Source: Siderastrea radians (lineage: Eukaryota; Cnidaria; Anthozoa; Scleractinia; Rhizangiidae). Taken from it: DNA of 64,000 nucleotides. The notes beneath the pieces are model-generated. The model saw only the letters and a list, made by a program, of their open reading frames with translations. It had not been told where the DNA came from and made no database searches. Of this stretch, positions 1-11,920 are shown in pieces. The stretch is taken from NCBI GenBank assembly GCA_964017195.1, contig OZ024897.1:3143409-3207408 (forward strand). The letters run 5' to 3'. The translations under genes and the position numbers were made by a program. Within the stretch, counting starts at the first letter, position 1; every line of letters begins with the position of its first letter.

Positions 1-1
1 T

Positions 2-1360
2 GCTATTCAAGAAAGCGTTTTGTTCTATTATTTCTTTGACGTAAGAGGTAAACTTTATTGTTTAATTCCTGTCGTCATATTTTTAATTATATTACCCGGT
101 AATGTTATCTTTTTTGCGGCTTATAACGCAGTTGCAAAAATTAAAAACTTTCAAGCAAACTTGCGCTCAAACGTGCAAAGACTGCCATACGAAATTGGCA
201 CACCACAATGTATCAAACGAAACATATCAAAATACAACGTCAATAGTAGATTCTTTGGGCCAAACAGCATAATAAGAAGTTTCTTTAAGTATCTCAATAA
301 CAAATCTGCAAGTGACTATACATCAAATCCTTTTAAAATACGGTCGCAACTTTTTAAAATTTTACTGCATATTCTTTTTCCTATTGTTATCATTATCTAT
401 GCTGTAATGTTAGCGCTCGGTGCAGTATATGGGCTAGTATTCGGTGTTATTTTATTTCTAAGTTTTCTTGTGAGATCTGTTGAACGAACAATTTACTTTT
501 CACCGTTTGCTTTTCTCCTAAGGTTCAAATTTGATATTTTGAAAACATATTTGTCAAACACTAAATGGAAATGGTTTTGGATGTTAATCCTCGCTCGATG
601 GACCCTTTATTTTAGTCTTGCAGTTTCTTTGTGCTGTCGCTTTTTTATGAGAATGTTCGGTTTCATTATTACGGGGTTGATTATAAACGCACAGAAAGCA
701 ATTCCCTACGTGATTTTCGTTTATGTACTAATAAGTAATATAACCACTAGCTACAAGAACTTTCAAAATAGATTCAAGGAAATTAAAAAACTAGTTTTTA
801 AATATTACGCCCGCTCTTTACCAAATGCACACGATAATTATAAGCGAGAATCAATTCCACAAGAATTGTTTTGGGATATTTGCAATAAGAAGAGTGAAAT
901 TTTACCCTTTCGGCGTGAATTATGTTCCATGCTCATCAGTATTTTAATTATCTCAAGCACTTTATTTCTGGCATTAACTTCAATTGTTTTCTTTGGTGAG
1001 GAGTACAATTCGTCGCCCTTGATAACAGCAGCAGCTGTATTGCTAAGTGGAAAAATTCCAGATCTAATCTTAAAAGGTGTCATCAAAAGTGGAAATTTTG
1101 AAGGGTGGGAAAAAATCCACAAAGAAGAACGAATTAAGGAAGAAGTTGAAAACTGGTTAAAAAACAGGCGGAAGAAAGAGAAAGTACAGGAACAGGATAG
1201 TGTTGAGACTTCTGATATCGCACGTCAGCAACAAGGTGAGGACGGTTCTGGAAGAGGCTGTCACACAACTTCTGAACTTTTTGGTTGCGCTTTAATTGCC
1301 ATGGAAATAAGTAACATGAATCAAAACGAAACAGGGGTACCAAACGAGGAAATAACTTAG
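2..1360 (+). CDS. 3' end of multi-pass membrane protein, function unknown
   Basis: The reading frame is open from the first complete codon of the window to a TAG at 1358-1360, with no in-frame ATG near the edge, so this is the C-terminal part (about 450 residues) of a gene that starts upstream. Hydrophobic stretches suggest about six to eight membrane spans: one near codons 15-35, a pair near 115-155, several near 185-250, and a pair near 305-345. They are separated by basic loops rich in Lys, Arg and Asn. The last 80 residues are hydrophilic and charged (a Lys/Arg/Glu stretch after WLKNRRKK, then Gln and Ser/Thr) and look like a cytosolic tail. No domain was recognised. Codon use and the uninterrupted frame support a real gene. 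It could be a single large last exon or an intronless gene. Confidence 0.7.
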   Translation, partial: AIQESVLFYYFFDVRGKLYCLIPVVIFLIILPGNVIFFAAYNAVAKIKNFQANLRSNVQRLPYEIGTPQCIKRNISKYNVNSRFFGPNSIIRSFFKYLNNKSASDYTSNPFKIRSQLFKILLHILFPIVIIIYAVMLALGAVYGLVFGVILFLSFLVRSVERTIYFSPFAFLLRFKFDILKTYLSNTKWKWFWMLILARWTLYFSLAVSLCCRFFMRMFGFIITGLIINAQKAIPYVIFVYVLISNITTSYKNFQNRFKEIKKLVFKYYARSLPNAHDNYKRESIPQELFWDICNKKSEILPFRRELCSMLISILIISSTLFLALTSIVFFGEEYNSSPLITAAAVLLSGKIPDLILKGVIKSGNFEGWEKIHKEERIKEEVENWLKNRRKKEKVQEQDSVETSDIARQQQGEDGSGRGCHTTSELFGCALIAMEISNMNQNETGVPNEEIT

Positions 1361-2503
1361 AAAATACTTGGAAATTCCCAAATCGTTGACGCGCCTTTTC
1401 TAAAAACTTCCGTATTACCCGAATATCCGAAATCCGGCAGCCAAATCAATCAATCAACCAACCAATCTACCTACAACAGTTCATCCATCCGTCTAAAACA
1501 CATCCATTTAAAACGCATGTCCACATCTCCAGGAAACGTATCATAGAAGTGTGTTATGAGTGTTGATATGCTGGTACTTGCCTGGCAGCCTTCAATATTG
1601 TATTCTTTAAACCTAACATATTCTTTTACGTATATAGTGGACTTGAATGGGATTGACTTCAATGTTGTAAATTGAAATGTATAGTTTACTTGTTACACTA
1701 GCTTCTGGGGTACCTTGGCTTAATTTGAAACCAAAATCCCCTTCTTATTTTTACTTCACTAACCAAAAGAGTGCGATGTAGCTTATACAATAATCAAGGC
1801 AATAATCAGTGAACCGACAACAGTGACTTTTATTTTCATTTCTTCTTCCTGTTTGCCGCAAAGTGTGTCGCAAATATCGAAGGGACTTTCATTGGCCAGT
1901 AACTGAAACGAACTGGCTTTCTTTCCATCCACATTGGATCAGCTGTTTTTCGTATTCAGGCAGCTGGAGAAAAAACGCCAAATTTTCACATTCTTCTGTA
2001 CACGCACAAACGATCGAACAGAGATTAAAAAGAAAGAAAAATAAAAAGAAACTATTGTCGAATTTGTAATTTAAGTAGCAGCTGGGTTGCCTCCAGTTAT
2101 GAGGTCTCTGTCGGCATTACCGGTAGCCTAGATAATAAGTATTGTAAAAATTTTTAATTAATCTTTTCCTAAACATGTATTTAACAATAAAAAGAGAGGG
2201 AGTGTTTTGATCTTGATCGCACTCGATCATGTTGTTGTTACTTCCTCATTGCCAATTTAATGTTTTTATTAAAACAAAGGATCGGAGCATGGGGTGTTCT
2301 GTGTACCCCACGATCGACGTTTTTTCAAATCGGCGGAGTTATTTGCAATAAAAAGAATTCTGTTGTAAGACTGATGTAAACCGATTACTAGTAAACTAAA
2401 AAGAGCAAGCAAACGGGGATAATTAAGGGGCGTCTAGTTGACTGCCACGGTTTTAAAAGTTTGTAGCATTTGAGTGCCAGGGCTTTAAGAAATCCATAAA
2501 GAC
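1361..2503. other. 3' flank without recognisable gene
   Basis: Downstream of the membrane-protein stop codon. A canonical AATAAA lies at 2186-2191 and could serve as its polyadenylation signal. There are short ORFs only, the longest about 68 codons, basic and without family resemblance. Nothing else was recognised. Confidence 0.4.
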
Positions 2504-2897
2504 ATTTTGAGTCAGTGAATGAAATCCCAAAGTGTGACATTCAAATGAGAACTATTGAGCAGTACTTTCCTGTGGTGCTGTTTATTATGCTATACAAGGT
2601 GATTCTAATTTTGAGTCTGTGGATGAAATTCTTGAGTGTGACCATTCAAATGAGAGCTATTGAGCAGTACTTTCCTGTGGTGCTGTTTATTGTGCTGTAC
2701 AAGGCGATTCTAATTTTGAGTCTGTGGATAAAATTCTAAAGTGTGACCATTCAAATGAAAGCTACTGAGCAGTACTTTCCTGTGGTACTGTTTATTATGC
2801 TGTGTAAGGTGGCTCTAACTTTTGCGTCTGTGGAAGAAATCTAAAATGTGACAATTCAAATGAAAGCTATTGAGCAGTGCTTTTCTTTGGCACTGGG
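2504..2897 (+). repeat. 105-bp tandem repeat, about 3.7 units
   Basis: The motif GAGCAGTACTTTCC and its surroundings recur at 2557, 2662 and 2767, and in a more diverged form at 2872, an exact spacing of 105 bp each time. Adjacent units differ at only a few positions. Because 105 is divisible by three, one frame stays open across the array (about 2515-2739). I read that ORF as a by-product of the period, not a gene. Confidence 0.9.
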
Positions 2898-4629
2898 CGT
2901 TTTCCATTTGCAAAAATTCTGGGAATTTCAGTCTGAAACTTCCGTGCCGTCCAAGCGCGTACCATTTGCATTACTTCATTACCTGCTACCGCTCTCCGTT
3001 TTCCGAGCAAACCATTCAGATATCACACACCAGTATGTGCACAATTTAAATTTGAAACAACTGCTTAACTTTGGTACGTACTTTCCTTATTGTTCTTCGC
3101 ATTAACATATAACGATTCTTTCTAGCAGATAAGAATTGGGGTTTGTGAAATCACTCTAATCACGCGAATTCGGCTGTCAAAGGCCTGGAACTGGTACCAG
3201 AGAAGAAACAATAAAGCCAATGGGCATTTTAACCGGCCGTTCTGACCCACCCCACCCCCGACGAAACACTGCCGACAAAACGAGTAAGAGAAACTTGAAC
3301 CTAACCTACAAAACGGGAGCGGGATCGCTGGGGAGAGAAAACAGGAGGGCGGGGAACGATTGAAAGAGGGAAAAAGCCTCCTTTCTCTCTCTTCCCTTCC
3401 CAGCATTCCCAACGCGCTTTAATTTTCCCTCTTCCCAGCCTCCGCACGTTTTTCTTCCAAGCGTGCAGTCAAGGCGCGACTGTAGGAGGCCTCTGCGGAG
3501 GAGAGAGAGAGAGAGATGACGGTAATTTCGAACTGCTATTGATTCATGCACTCAAGAAATTAAAGGGGCATAGTCACGCTATTTTAGTTCACTTTAAAAA
3601 TCAAAAATATGTCCTCACATCAATGAACGCCCACAAATAATAGTCTAGTTTTGTTACCAAAGACTATATTACTTCACTGAAACTATTTTCTGTCGTCTGT
3701 TGCTACGGATGGCACGGATGGAAATGGATTGCAATTTGAAATAATTAGGCTAAACTTTTCAAATTCTTTTAGCGTGTTGACATTAAATCAATATTAAATG
3801 GTCATGGTTTGTTTTCTCTTACTGAAATTAAGTTAATGTGTTCCTTTAAATGTTCAAACACAATGTTGGGCATGGATAAATTACCTACCGATAATTTCGG
3901 CACAGTTTTGACCAAAACTCTGCGAAATCCTCGTGACTATGCCCCTTTAAGCGTTTCGTGAGCATATTTCTTGCCGAATACTTTGGCATAATTGTTTTAT
4001 CAGCATTAGTCATGACCAAAGCAGTTATTAAAAAAGGTAAGTATTTTGCTAGTTTCATGTTACGCGATCGACTTAGCTTCAGTTTGTCTTGCAGACAAAC
4101 TTTTCAGCCATGACTGAGCAGCGAATAACTTAGCTACAGTATGCTAGCAAACAAAACTTTCGCTTACCCCTTTCGTTGCGTCTTGTCAATTATAACCCTG
4201 GCAATCCCCCAGGGTGCAAATTGCCCCTTAAGTGGGTCCCTTCGAAGATTCAAATCTCCCGGTAAATAGTAATTAGAAAATTTGAGTTTTTCTTGTGAGT
4301 CTTATGCCTTTGTTTTAGCCTGAATCGGTTTGGACCTTACATCATTAAAAACGATGAAGTATAGCAATGCAAATTGTTGGCGAATTTGAACTGCTCTTTT
4401 TGATACGTTTGTTGTGGGTAACAGACTCAAATCACAGCGCTTTAAGAAATCACCAAAGAATGAATACGTTTAAGTATGTAAAATGTTTAGAAATAAATAG
4501 ATGGTTTAATCTTTGACTGGTCACTTCAATACTACAAAGGGATAAAACCAACCCCTTCCAAGTTCCCCGGTTTCCTGCTTCCTTGTATAATGGCACTTTC
4601 TAGGTCTTTTAGCTTCCTTATCAGTAGAT
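2898..4629. other. gene-poor spacer with a repeat-end fragment and a GA run
   Basis: Contains a (GA)n run at about 3500-3517. At about 3215-3260 there is a minus-strand fragment matching the right end of the repeat copies at 29.6-31.6 and 49.35-52.6 kb (the segment around AACCGGCCGTTCTGACCC). No convincing coding exon was seen. Confidence 0.5.
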
Positions 4630-7090
4630 AATATATAGATTTAGCCAAGCCTAAAAGCGAAGCCGCCAAGGAATAAACTGGTGTTCGTTTCTCAAAAATA
4701 GTCCTGAAACTTTTCAGTCCGAAATATATTTCGGGGCTTTTTTTGGCTTGTTCGCTTTCGAAAGTGTTTCTCAAAAAGCGCGAAAGTTTTCCGAATTGTC
4801 CTCCAATATTGTGAGGATCTGTTCTGTAAAACGAAGCTCGAAAGGTCATTTTAGAGGCTGAGCACTGCTTGATTTTTTTTTTCGGGCAACAAACTGAACA
4901 CATATTTTACTCACGAGCCGTCTTGCTTGGTTTTTGCAATGTTTCCATATCCTGTCATTTAACTGTCAAGGCTTGTCAAATCTCCTTGGATTATTGGCTG
5001 TTCGCTTGAATGAACTTGAAACGGCGCTCATTTACAACAACAAAATAAAACTTAAATGGGTTATCTTCATCGCGTTCGGATGTTAACAAATAACATGAAC
5101 TGCCACTATTAGTCTAGTCAAAAAATTATACTGTCATTTCACGGGCATTTTACCAGGACTACCCGAAAGAAAGAATTTGGGGAGCTTCGAAGCACCTGTA
5201 AATTTTAATTATCGAAGAAATGTCGCGTAGGTTTTAGCGGCCGCAAAGAAATTCTAGCAGTTTGAGGAACACATATTACCTACCGGATAAAATAGCTTTA
5301 AACCCGAAACTGCTTCGCTTATAGTTACTTAAGTAACTTTTATATTTCGTTCTCTAACTTGAGACCATCGGGATTGAAAACAAACAAACACCAAACATGC
5401 TTAACTGTATGGCGTAAGTTTTGCGGATTGCGAATAAAATTCGGGCGCTTCTAGATATGCACAGAACTGATTTTGGGAGCTTTTCGGATAAAATAGGTTT
5501 AAACCGACAACTGCTTCGCTTATATTTCGTTGGCTAACTAGAGACCATCAAGATTGAAAACAAACAAAACCCAAACACGCTTTAAATTATGGAATAAGTT
5601 TCGCGGATGCGAAGTTATGTACCGGTCAAATTGAAGCTTCAACACCCCCCCGGGCAAACCCCGGGCATTTGACTGTACATCGTGCGCAGGGAGGGGGGAA
5701 TTTGAACGTTGCCTTGGAAGGGTGGGGAATTTGAACCAGATTTGTCTCTTGTTCTAGCGTAATATGCCCGTGAGTTTTTTCGGTTTTTGCAGGGTTTGAA
5801 GGATTTACAAGATAGAATTTCGCCTTTGTTAGTGAATAACGCGCTCAAAACGGTCTTTAAATGAAGTTTGAAGGTGTCATTGCGGCGTATCTCTCTCTGA
5901 AAAGCGTGAACGGTGTTTGATTGAAGACGAAATTTGTCTTTGAGGAGAGGTGTTTCAGTAACAATGGGTGGGGCATTTGAACGGCTTTTTTGCCCCGAGG
6001 GGAGGGAATTTGAACAAGCCAATATTCAAAAGTTCAAATGCCCGGGAGGTTGCCCGGGGGGATGTTGAAGCTTCAATTTGGCCGGTACATAAGCCTATAT
6101 AAAGTTAGCCGCTTTGAGGAACGCACAAAACTGTTTTCGGAAGCTTTTCGGATAAAATAGCTATAAACCGACAACTGATTACTATTAAAAATTTCTATTA
6201 CAAGAAAATCGACAATTTCACAAAGAGATGGACCCTCGCAGACAAAATTTAAAGCAATTATTTGCCGTAATCTCACTGATCATGAAGTGATACTTGTGCT
6301 GTTGCCTTGCGACTGTGCTTTGACCTACTGTTATGAATAAACAAACACAAAATAATGGACAGAGAAATCATTTTTGAAAAAGTTTATTCGAAAACCCGTA
6401 AGTTTATACGTAAATGCGATTTGCGTTACACTTCCAGCATCGTGGGTCCGTCCACGCGAGTGAAATCGGCTAAGCATAGCAAAATATTCAAGACTACATC
6501 TCTCACAAATCTGAGCGCGTTTTCTAATAATGTTTTAAAGCCAAAAGTAAATGACACATTTCTAATGACATAAATTAAATTTCCATTTTAAAACGTAATT
6601 TCTTTGACCGTAATACTCAAAATCATGAGCTTAAACCCTTTAAAAACTTCACTTAGTTGGTTGTGTTTCAGAACAGGGCAAGCTCTCCGTTGTGAAGGAA
6701 ACAAACTAAAAGATGAAGTCCTTTGAAAGCACCTGTCGTAACTTGAACTTTTCGCCTTCCACTAGTATTCTTTTGAACCTTTTCTTTCCATTTACAGATA
6801 TTACATGTTTTTCTCAAGTTTAAAACTTCAGTACTGTCGAACAATCGTTTTGCTAAACTTTTCAAAGAAACCTCTTTTTCAAAAGCGACCATGGTCATGC
6901 GATTTCCCGCCAAGAAAAACGCCGGTTGCCCAAAAGCACCACGCGATTTCCCGCCAAGAAAAAAGCATTCTCCACCCCCCCGTCGGGTTGTCTTACGACT
7001 CCTCTCCCCCTCCCCCAGAGTCTGTACGGGCGTACGCTGAAGTCATTACCAAAATTTCTCGGATGGATAGATTACCAAATTTCCTTAGTC
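4630..7090 (+). repeat. interspersed repeat family A, copy 1
   Basis: Aligns collinearly with 19631-21610 over about 2 kb once the MITE at 5618-6089 is removed. Both copies start with AATATATAGATTTAGCC and share the block with ACTGGTGTTCGTTTCTC, two similar blocks around CTTTTCGGATAAAATAG, and a 3' part containing GCGATTTCCCGCCAAG. The copies differ by scattered substitutions and small indels, so they are old. No transposase was recognised. The class is unresolved (a non-autonomous DNA transposon or Helitron derivative are both possible). Confidence 0.8.
5618..6089. mobile_element. 472-bp palindromic-end MITE inserted in repeat A copy 1
   Basis: Inverted ends run from TGTACCGG...CAAATTGAAGCTTCAACA on the left to the matching TGTTGAAGCTTCAATTTG...CCGGTACA on the right, followed by CCCGGG-rich subterminal arms. 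It is flanked by TTA at 5615-5617 and TAA at 6090-6092. The paralogous copy at 20.65 kb reads GCGAAG-TAA-GCCTATAT, the empty site, which is consistent with a 3-bp TWA-type duplication (PIF/Harbinger-like). A 127-codon minus-strand ORF (5639-6022) fills the interior. It is compositionally odd and most likely non-functional. Confidence 0.8.
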
Positions 7091-7094
7091 TACA

Positions 7095-7500
7095 AGGTGG
7101 GGTGTGTCAGGCTCAATAAATAATGAGACACGACAAAACAAACTACACGAGAACAATGCTTACCAAATGTTGAAATATTTGCCACCTGGTGGGGGCACAT
7201 CAGGCTTAATAAATAACGAGACACGACGAAACGAAAACAATGATTACGAAATGTTAAATTATTTTGCACTGACAGGGGTGCGCCAGGATTAATAAACAAC
7301 GAGATACGACGAAACAAAACTACTCGAGAACAATGATTACCAAATTGTGAAATATTTTGCCACTGTGTGTAATGCTTAATACATAATGAGAAATGATGAG
7401 ACGAAACTCGGCTCGAAAACAATAATTACGTAGCGTTGAAAAATATTTTTCCACTAGCTGGGGCGTGTCAGGTGTAATAAATAACGAGTAACGACGAAAT
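7095..7500 (+). repeat. degenerate minisatellite, five units of 83-98 bp
   Basis: A segment like CAGGCTTAATAAATAACGAG followed by ACACGACGAAAC and AACAATGATTACCAAAT recurs about every 83-98 bp, starting near 7108, 7201, 7283, 7370 and 7468. The units are diverged. It directly follows the end of repeat A copy 1 and has no counterpart at copy 2. Confidence 0.8.
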
Positions 7501-7666
7501 ATGATTGGTTGTTTTTATATTCAAAAGGATATTGAATAATACACGCTAAATCAACGATTTGTTCGACGAACAGATAAATGTCGTGGATCGTCTTGGTAAA
7601 GTCATTAAAGGCAAATGTTTTGCAGACTGTCTGCAGAAAGTACTGACTTCCACGATCAAGGAACAG

Positions 7667-7724
7667 ATGTTTTCAGCGATGAAGATTATTGTGTTCTTAT
7701 GCTTTGTTTTGTACATGGTTTCCG
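7667..7724 (+). CDS. signal-peptide exon (putative exon 1 of FN2-EGF gene)
   Basis: Two in-frame ATGs, at 7667 and 7679. After the second comes a hydrophobic core (IIVFLCFVLYMV) and then a small residue at the exon end, where GTAAGT forms a strong donor at 7725. The exon ends in phase 1, the same phase at which the FN2 exon begins. The upstream frame remains open without a stop for about 100 bp, so the exact start is not fixed. Confidence 0.5.
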
Positions 7725-10700
7725 GTAAGTTGTTGGTTATTTTGGTCATCAACAATTTGTTTTTTTAAAGTGCTACTATGATCAAAAAAAAGAAATTTTT
7801 CTTCTCTCCATATTTCGAAAATATAAGTACATATTACTCACCGTGCAAAGTTTTAAGTCGAAATTCGTACGGGAAGTCCAATTTTTTTAACTGTAATTTT
7901 CGAATTCGGCTTGCCGCCATTACTCAATTCAAAAATGAACGGGACGAGTTGGGCCGAGTTGGCCAAGAGAGGAAGTGACGTAGAAGTCTCAACGCAACAA
8001 AACAAACGTGGCTACTTTCTTATGCATTCGGAGAGGGGTGAGGATTAGCGAGATTCATTTCTTCGATTTTGAGCTGCAGTATGCGTGGTCGGCGCTCTGT
8101 TGTTGAAGATTACGGCAAAGAAAGCATCGATGAATCGGAAATTTCCATTCACAGTTCACCGACGAGTGGGTACGTTTATTTTAAGCGGAAAGGCTTCGTT
8201 TGCGTGGCTGACCGGAAGGACTTCAATCCTGCTGGACACTGTTTGCTCTGTGCATTTTTACGGCTGAATGTTCTACTCGAGCATTTTATAAGAAAGGTAC
8301 AAGGAAATATTTAAAACCAGGATCAGTTCCAGCCATCAGGAAGAAAAACATCAGCAATCATATCCGAACGGGATCGTCGAATGGTGAGCGAATATTTCTA
8401 TGCCGTCTGTACTAACATCACATATACAGTAAGATACACATTTCCTCACACACCTACTGAAGCATACTTCGCTCGGTTGTCTTGTGCATATACATGTGTA
8501 AGTCCCAACAGATTTCGGCTTAACTGCATAATATATGCCCCTCCACATGAACTATTTTGTGTCGCCGCCAAGCCGATACGCAGAAATTATTTTTATTCAA
8601 CTTGGTATGCGGTAAGCAGAAAATAGGAAAACATTATCGTGTATTCCGCGTACTATAAACTTTCCCCACTTAAACTTCCGCTAAAAGAATATAATTTGAA
8701 GTTCCTGTATTAAAACTAGTGGATAACAGAACATCACCGTGTATTCCTCGTTCTATAAACGAGAATATCACTCGAAATTTCTTTCAATTACCCGGCCACA
8801 TATAACGTGAAAATATATACAACCGACCTTAATCGACCATAACAAACCTGTATTGTGTATTGCTTGTTCTTTTTACTGTGTAGCCAGCTCCTAACAGCCC
8901 TCGTACATTTCAATTTATCTCTCTCCGCGTACCGCGTAGCCAGCTCCTAATAATATAACTGTTTTATACTTCAATTGATTTCTCTTGGCGTACGGCGTAG
9001 CGAGCTCCCAAAGTTTCTTGAGCATTTCACCGCGTTGAGGGTAGCCACTTCTCTCAGTAACGCTTTCGATGTGACGGCGAATTCCACAGTTTATACCTAG
9101 ACTTCTGAGTTTATCTATATTAATTCGCATTTGCTTGTTTACTAGGTAGTAAGATTACCGTGTTCGCACAATTACACGCCGGGCGATTCGCTACATCACT
9201 TCGTTTACGTGAATTTATTTTCTTCGACCTTTTGTCTCATCTATAAAATTCTGAATGTAAGTTAGTCTCGGGGCTCTCTATATTTATTTAAAAAACTTTC
9301 ATGTAGCGTTATGTGGGTTTTTCTTTTAGAAGGGAGAGCTTATTATTATAGGACTTATTTATTTATTAACTACAATTTAGGATACTGCAACAAATCTGTG
9401 AACATAACAACAACAAACTCACCCTTATCGGCAAGAAAAAAAGCAAGAATAAGAAACAGCTGACGGACCCCAACACGACAGACATACGAAACAGTTAAAT
9501 TTGTTGTACTATCGGAAGGATTTCAGCGTTTGTGATTTGGGATAATTGGGATATTTGTTCGGCTTCTTGATCCATTCTTGCATTGTTTGAGACGGCTTCC
9601 TCTTCGGTAGCGAGAGGCTCGAAACTGTCATCGTATCGCGCGAATTCCGCGAGTTCGCCGACTTCGCCAAAAAAAACTTTGTTCTAAATCGCTCTCAAAA
9701 GAACTGGACGACAAATTCGACGGAAAACACATCCATATAATGCAATGTTTGGCTCTCTATTTTCGACTCTTCATTATAGTCTTCGTGGCGACGGTTGAGA
9801 CTTCTACGTCACGAGCAAAATTCACGTGGTTATAGTCCGGTCCGTTAAGGGAAAAATCGTGACAAATCACGTAAAAGCATTAAATTTGGCACACATATTC
9901 TTGAGACCATATAAAACAAATTGAGAAGGGGTGCCACGAGATCCGAGCATCCGGGGAGCCGTGGAACGCAAATCTATTGACAAGAACTTGGTCACAGGAC
10001 AACCAGGCTCACCAACAAATCACCAATAGCAAAATAGAATTGTTGTAGGGAACTTTTTGACTGATTTCATCAGCGAACAGAGCAAATGATAATAAACAGT
10101 CATTAGAGTTATTTGCCACATCAAATCCACATACTGTATGCATATTTGTCTACCAAGAGATCTGCTCATGATCCTGGGCGTCCTGTGGTTAAATAGATTA
10201 CTGGCCCTGACTGGTGGACAACAAACATAAGCCGGACTAATGGGAAATAAAGCCTATCCCAAACGGGTTAAGCAGCTTATCTAAGTCTTAGTTCAAGCTT
10301 TCTTTTGACAAAGACATATCTGGGAGAGAAATTCTTTTCTAATTAAAAAATGCTACAAATAAACCAACATATTCAATAATTCAATTTGAGATCACTCAGC
10401 CACGCATACTGTAGATCTCGAGATCGATCGTTAGAAGAGATAAAGGCCGACAAAGCATGACAACAAAAGCATCAAAAGGCATCAGTTAGTTAGAATGACG
10501 TGGCAACTTCAGAATTTTTTCACCAAACTGGAGAAGGGTATTTTTATCGGTTAATCTGTCATTCTCTCTGGTGTAAATAGGAGCCTGCGCGCATGGCAGG
10601 CATTAATTAAAAACGTCTGTTCTGCGGGTGGTGGTAGGTGTGAACTGCTAAGGCTGCTAGCTACATTCAGAGGAAAAACAAATACATGTGATGGTAAAAA

Positions 10701-11888
10701 TAAAATAACGAAGCAATAACGTTTTTTACGTTAATCGTGAAGAACACGTAATGTTGTCAGAGAAGATTCTGGCCTATTACAATAACCATCCCCTCTGATC
10801 TACGTGTTATTCAAAAGACCAACACTGAAACTCTAAGATGGTAATATTTACGTCCCTCGCTATTCTAGGGCGAAAGATTGAGCTCGTCGCCGTAACTAGG
10901 CCTTCTGCTCTCCGTTTATGCCTTGTATTCGGAATCTAATGGTCGCCAGTGATTTAGCGTGATTAATGTTTTACGCGTTTTTCAGACGAACGCTCGCCTG
11001 AAACATACAATAAAATCCTGTTCTACAGACCTCGGCGTCTTTTCTTAGGGGCACCCAAAGAGAAACTGTTAGCAAAATACTTAAAATATCATTTCCTGGT
11101 TTCTAAGATTGTTACCGAGCTTTTTAAGGGCATATTTGCGTGAGCTCATACGGGTTGAACTGTTCGGCGTTTTTAGCTGAAAATCGTTAAGGCGCGCTAG
11201 CTGACCTTATTTTACACTCTAAATGACATATTTGTCCTTCCGAAGATAAAAGGAATTAATCTGTCACCTTTTAAAGAAAATCGGTGAGGTGATGTTTCGC
11301 CACAGAAATCTATAGTTTTCACTGCAATTAAATCCGAATATCTAAGGCGACTTCGGTCTGCCGAACAGATATTCCTCCGAAAACGAACCGTTGGGTGCCC
11401 CTGTTTTCTCAGAGGGAGAGATTAGATTAATGTTATCGGTATAAGCAATGTTAAGTACCCGATGCGGTGTACTGAATTAAGAACTGCAAGACAAAAAAGA
11501 AAGAAAAACGTACGATGCTGGAAAAAGTGGTGACTAATCGCTGGAGCTGGTTGACTACCGTGAAAGAGAGCTTAGCAAGCATGCATGCTTCTTATGGTAC
11601 TCGCTGGTGACATACGACTCATGGCAGATTGAACTGAGCGTTACCAATTTCAGAATTATATGAAGATCATCGCAGTGAAGGTGTTTCAACTTAAGCAGTT
11701 GAAAAGAAGAAACCTGAAAAAATTCAGGCTTGAACGGGAATCGAACCCATAACCTCTGCGATACCGGTGCAGTGCTCTAACCAACTGTGAGCTATCAAGC
11801 CAACTGGGAGCTGGTCAATTGAGAGTATTTATCCCGTAGATGGAGAAATGAACATTAATATATGAAATAATCATAGCGCTCTAGAGCG

Positions 11889-11920
<32 letters not shown>

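Noticed and set aside
900..939. Second hammerhead-like CTGATGAG on the minus strand
   Set aside because: No stem II pairing and no correctly spaced GAA; it lies in the membrane-protein coding sequence.
2504..2897. CRISPR-like array
   Set aside because: The 105-bp units are repeated whole, with no unique spacers, in eukaryotic DNA. It is a minisatellite.
5639..6022. 127-codon minus-strand gene
   Set aside because: It fills the interior of a MITE, runs into its terminal arms, and has MITE-type composition.
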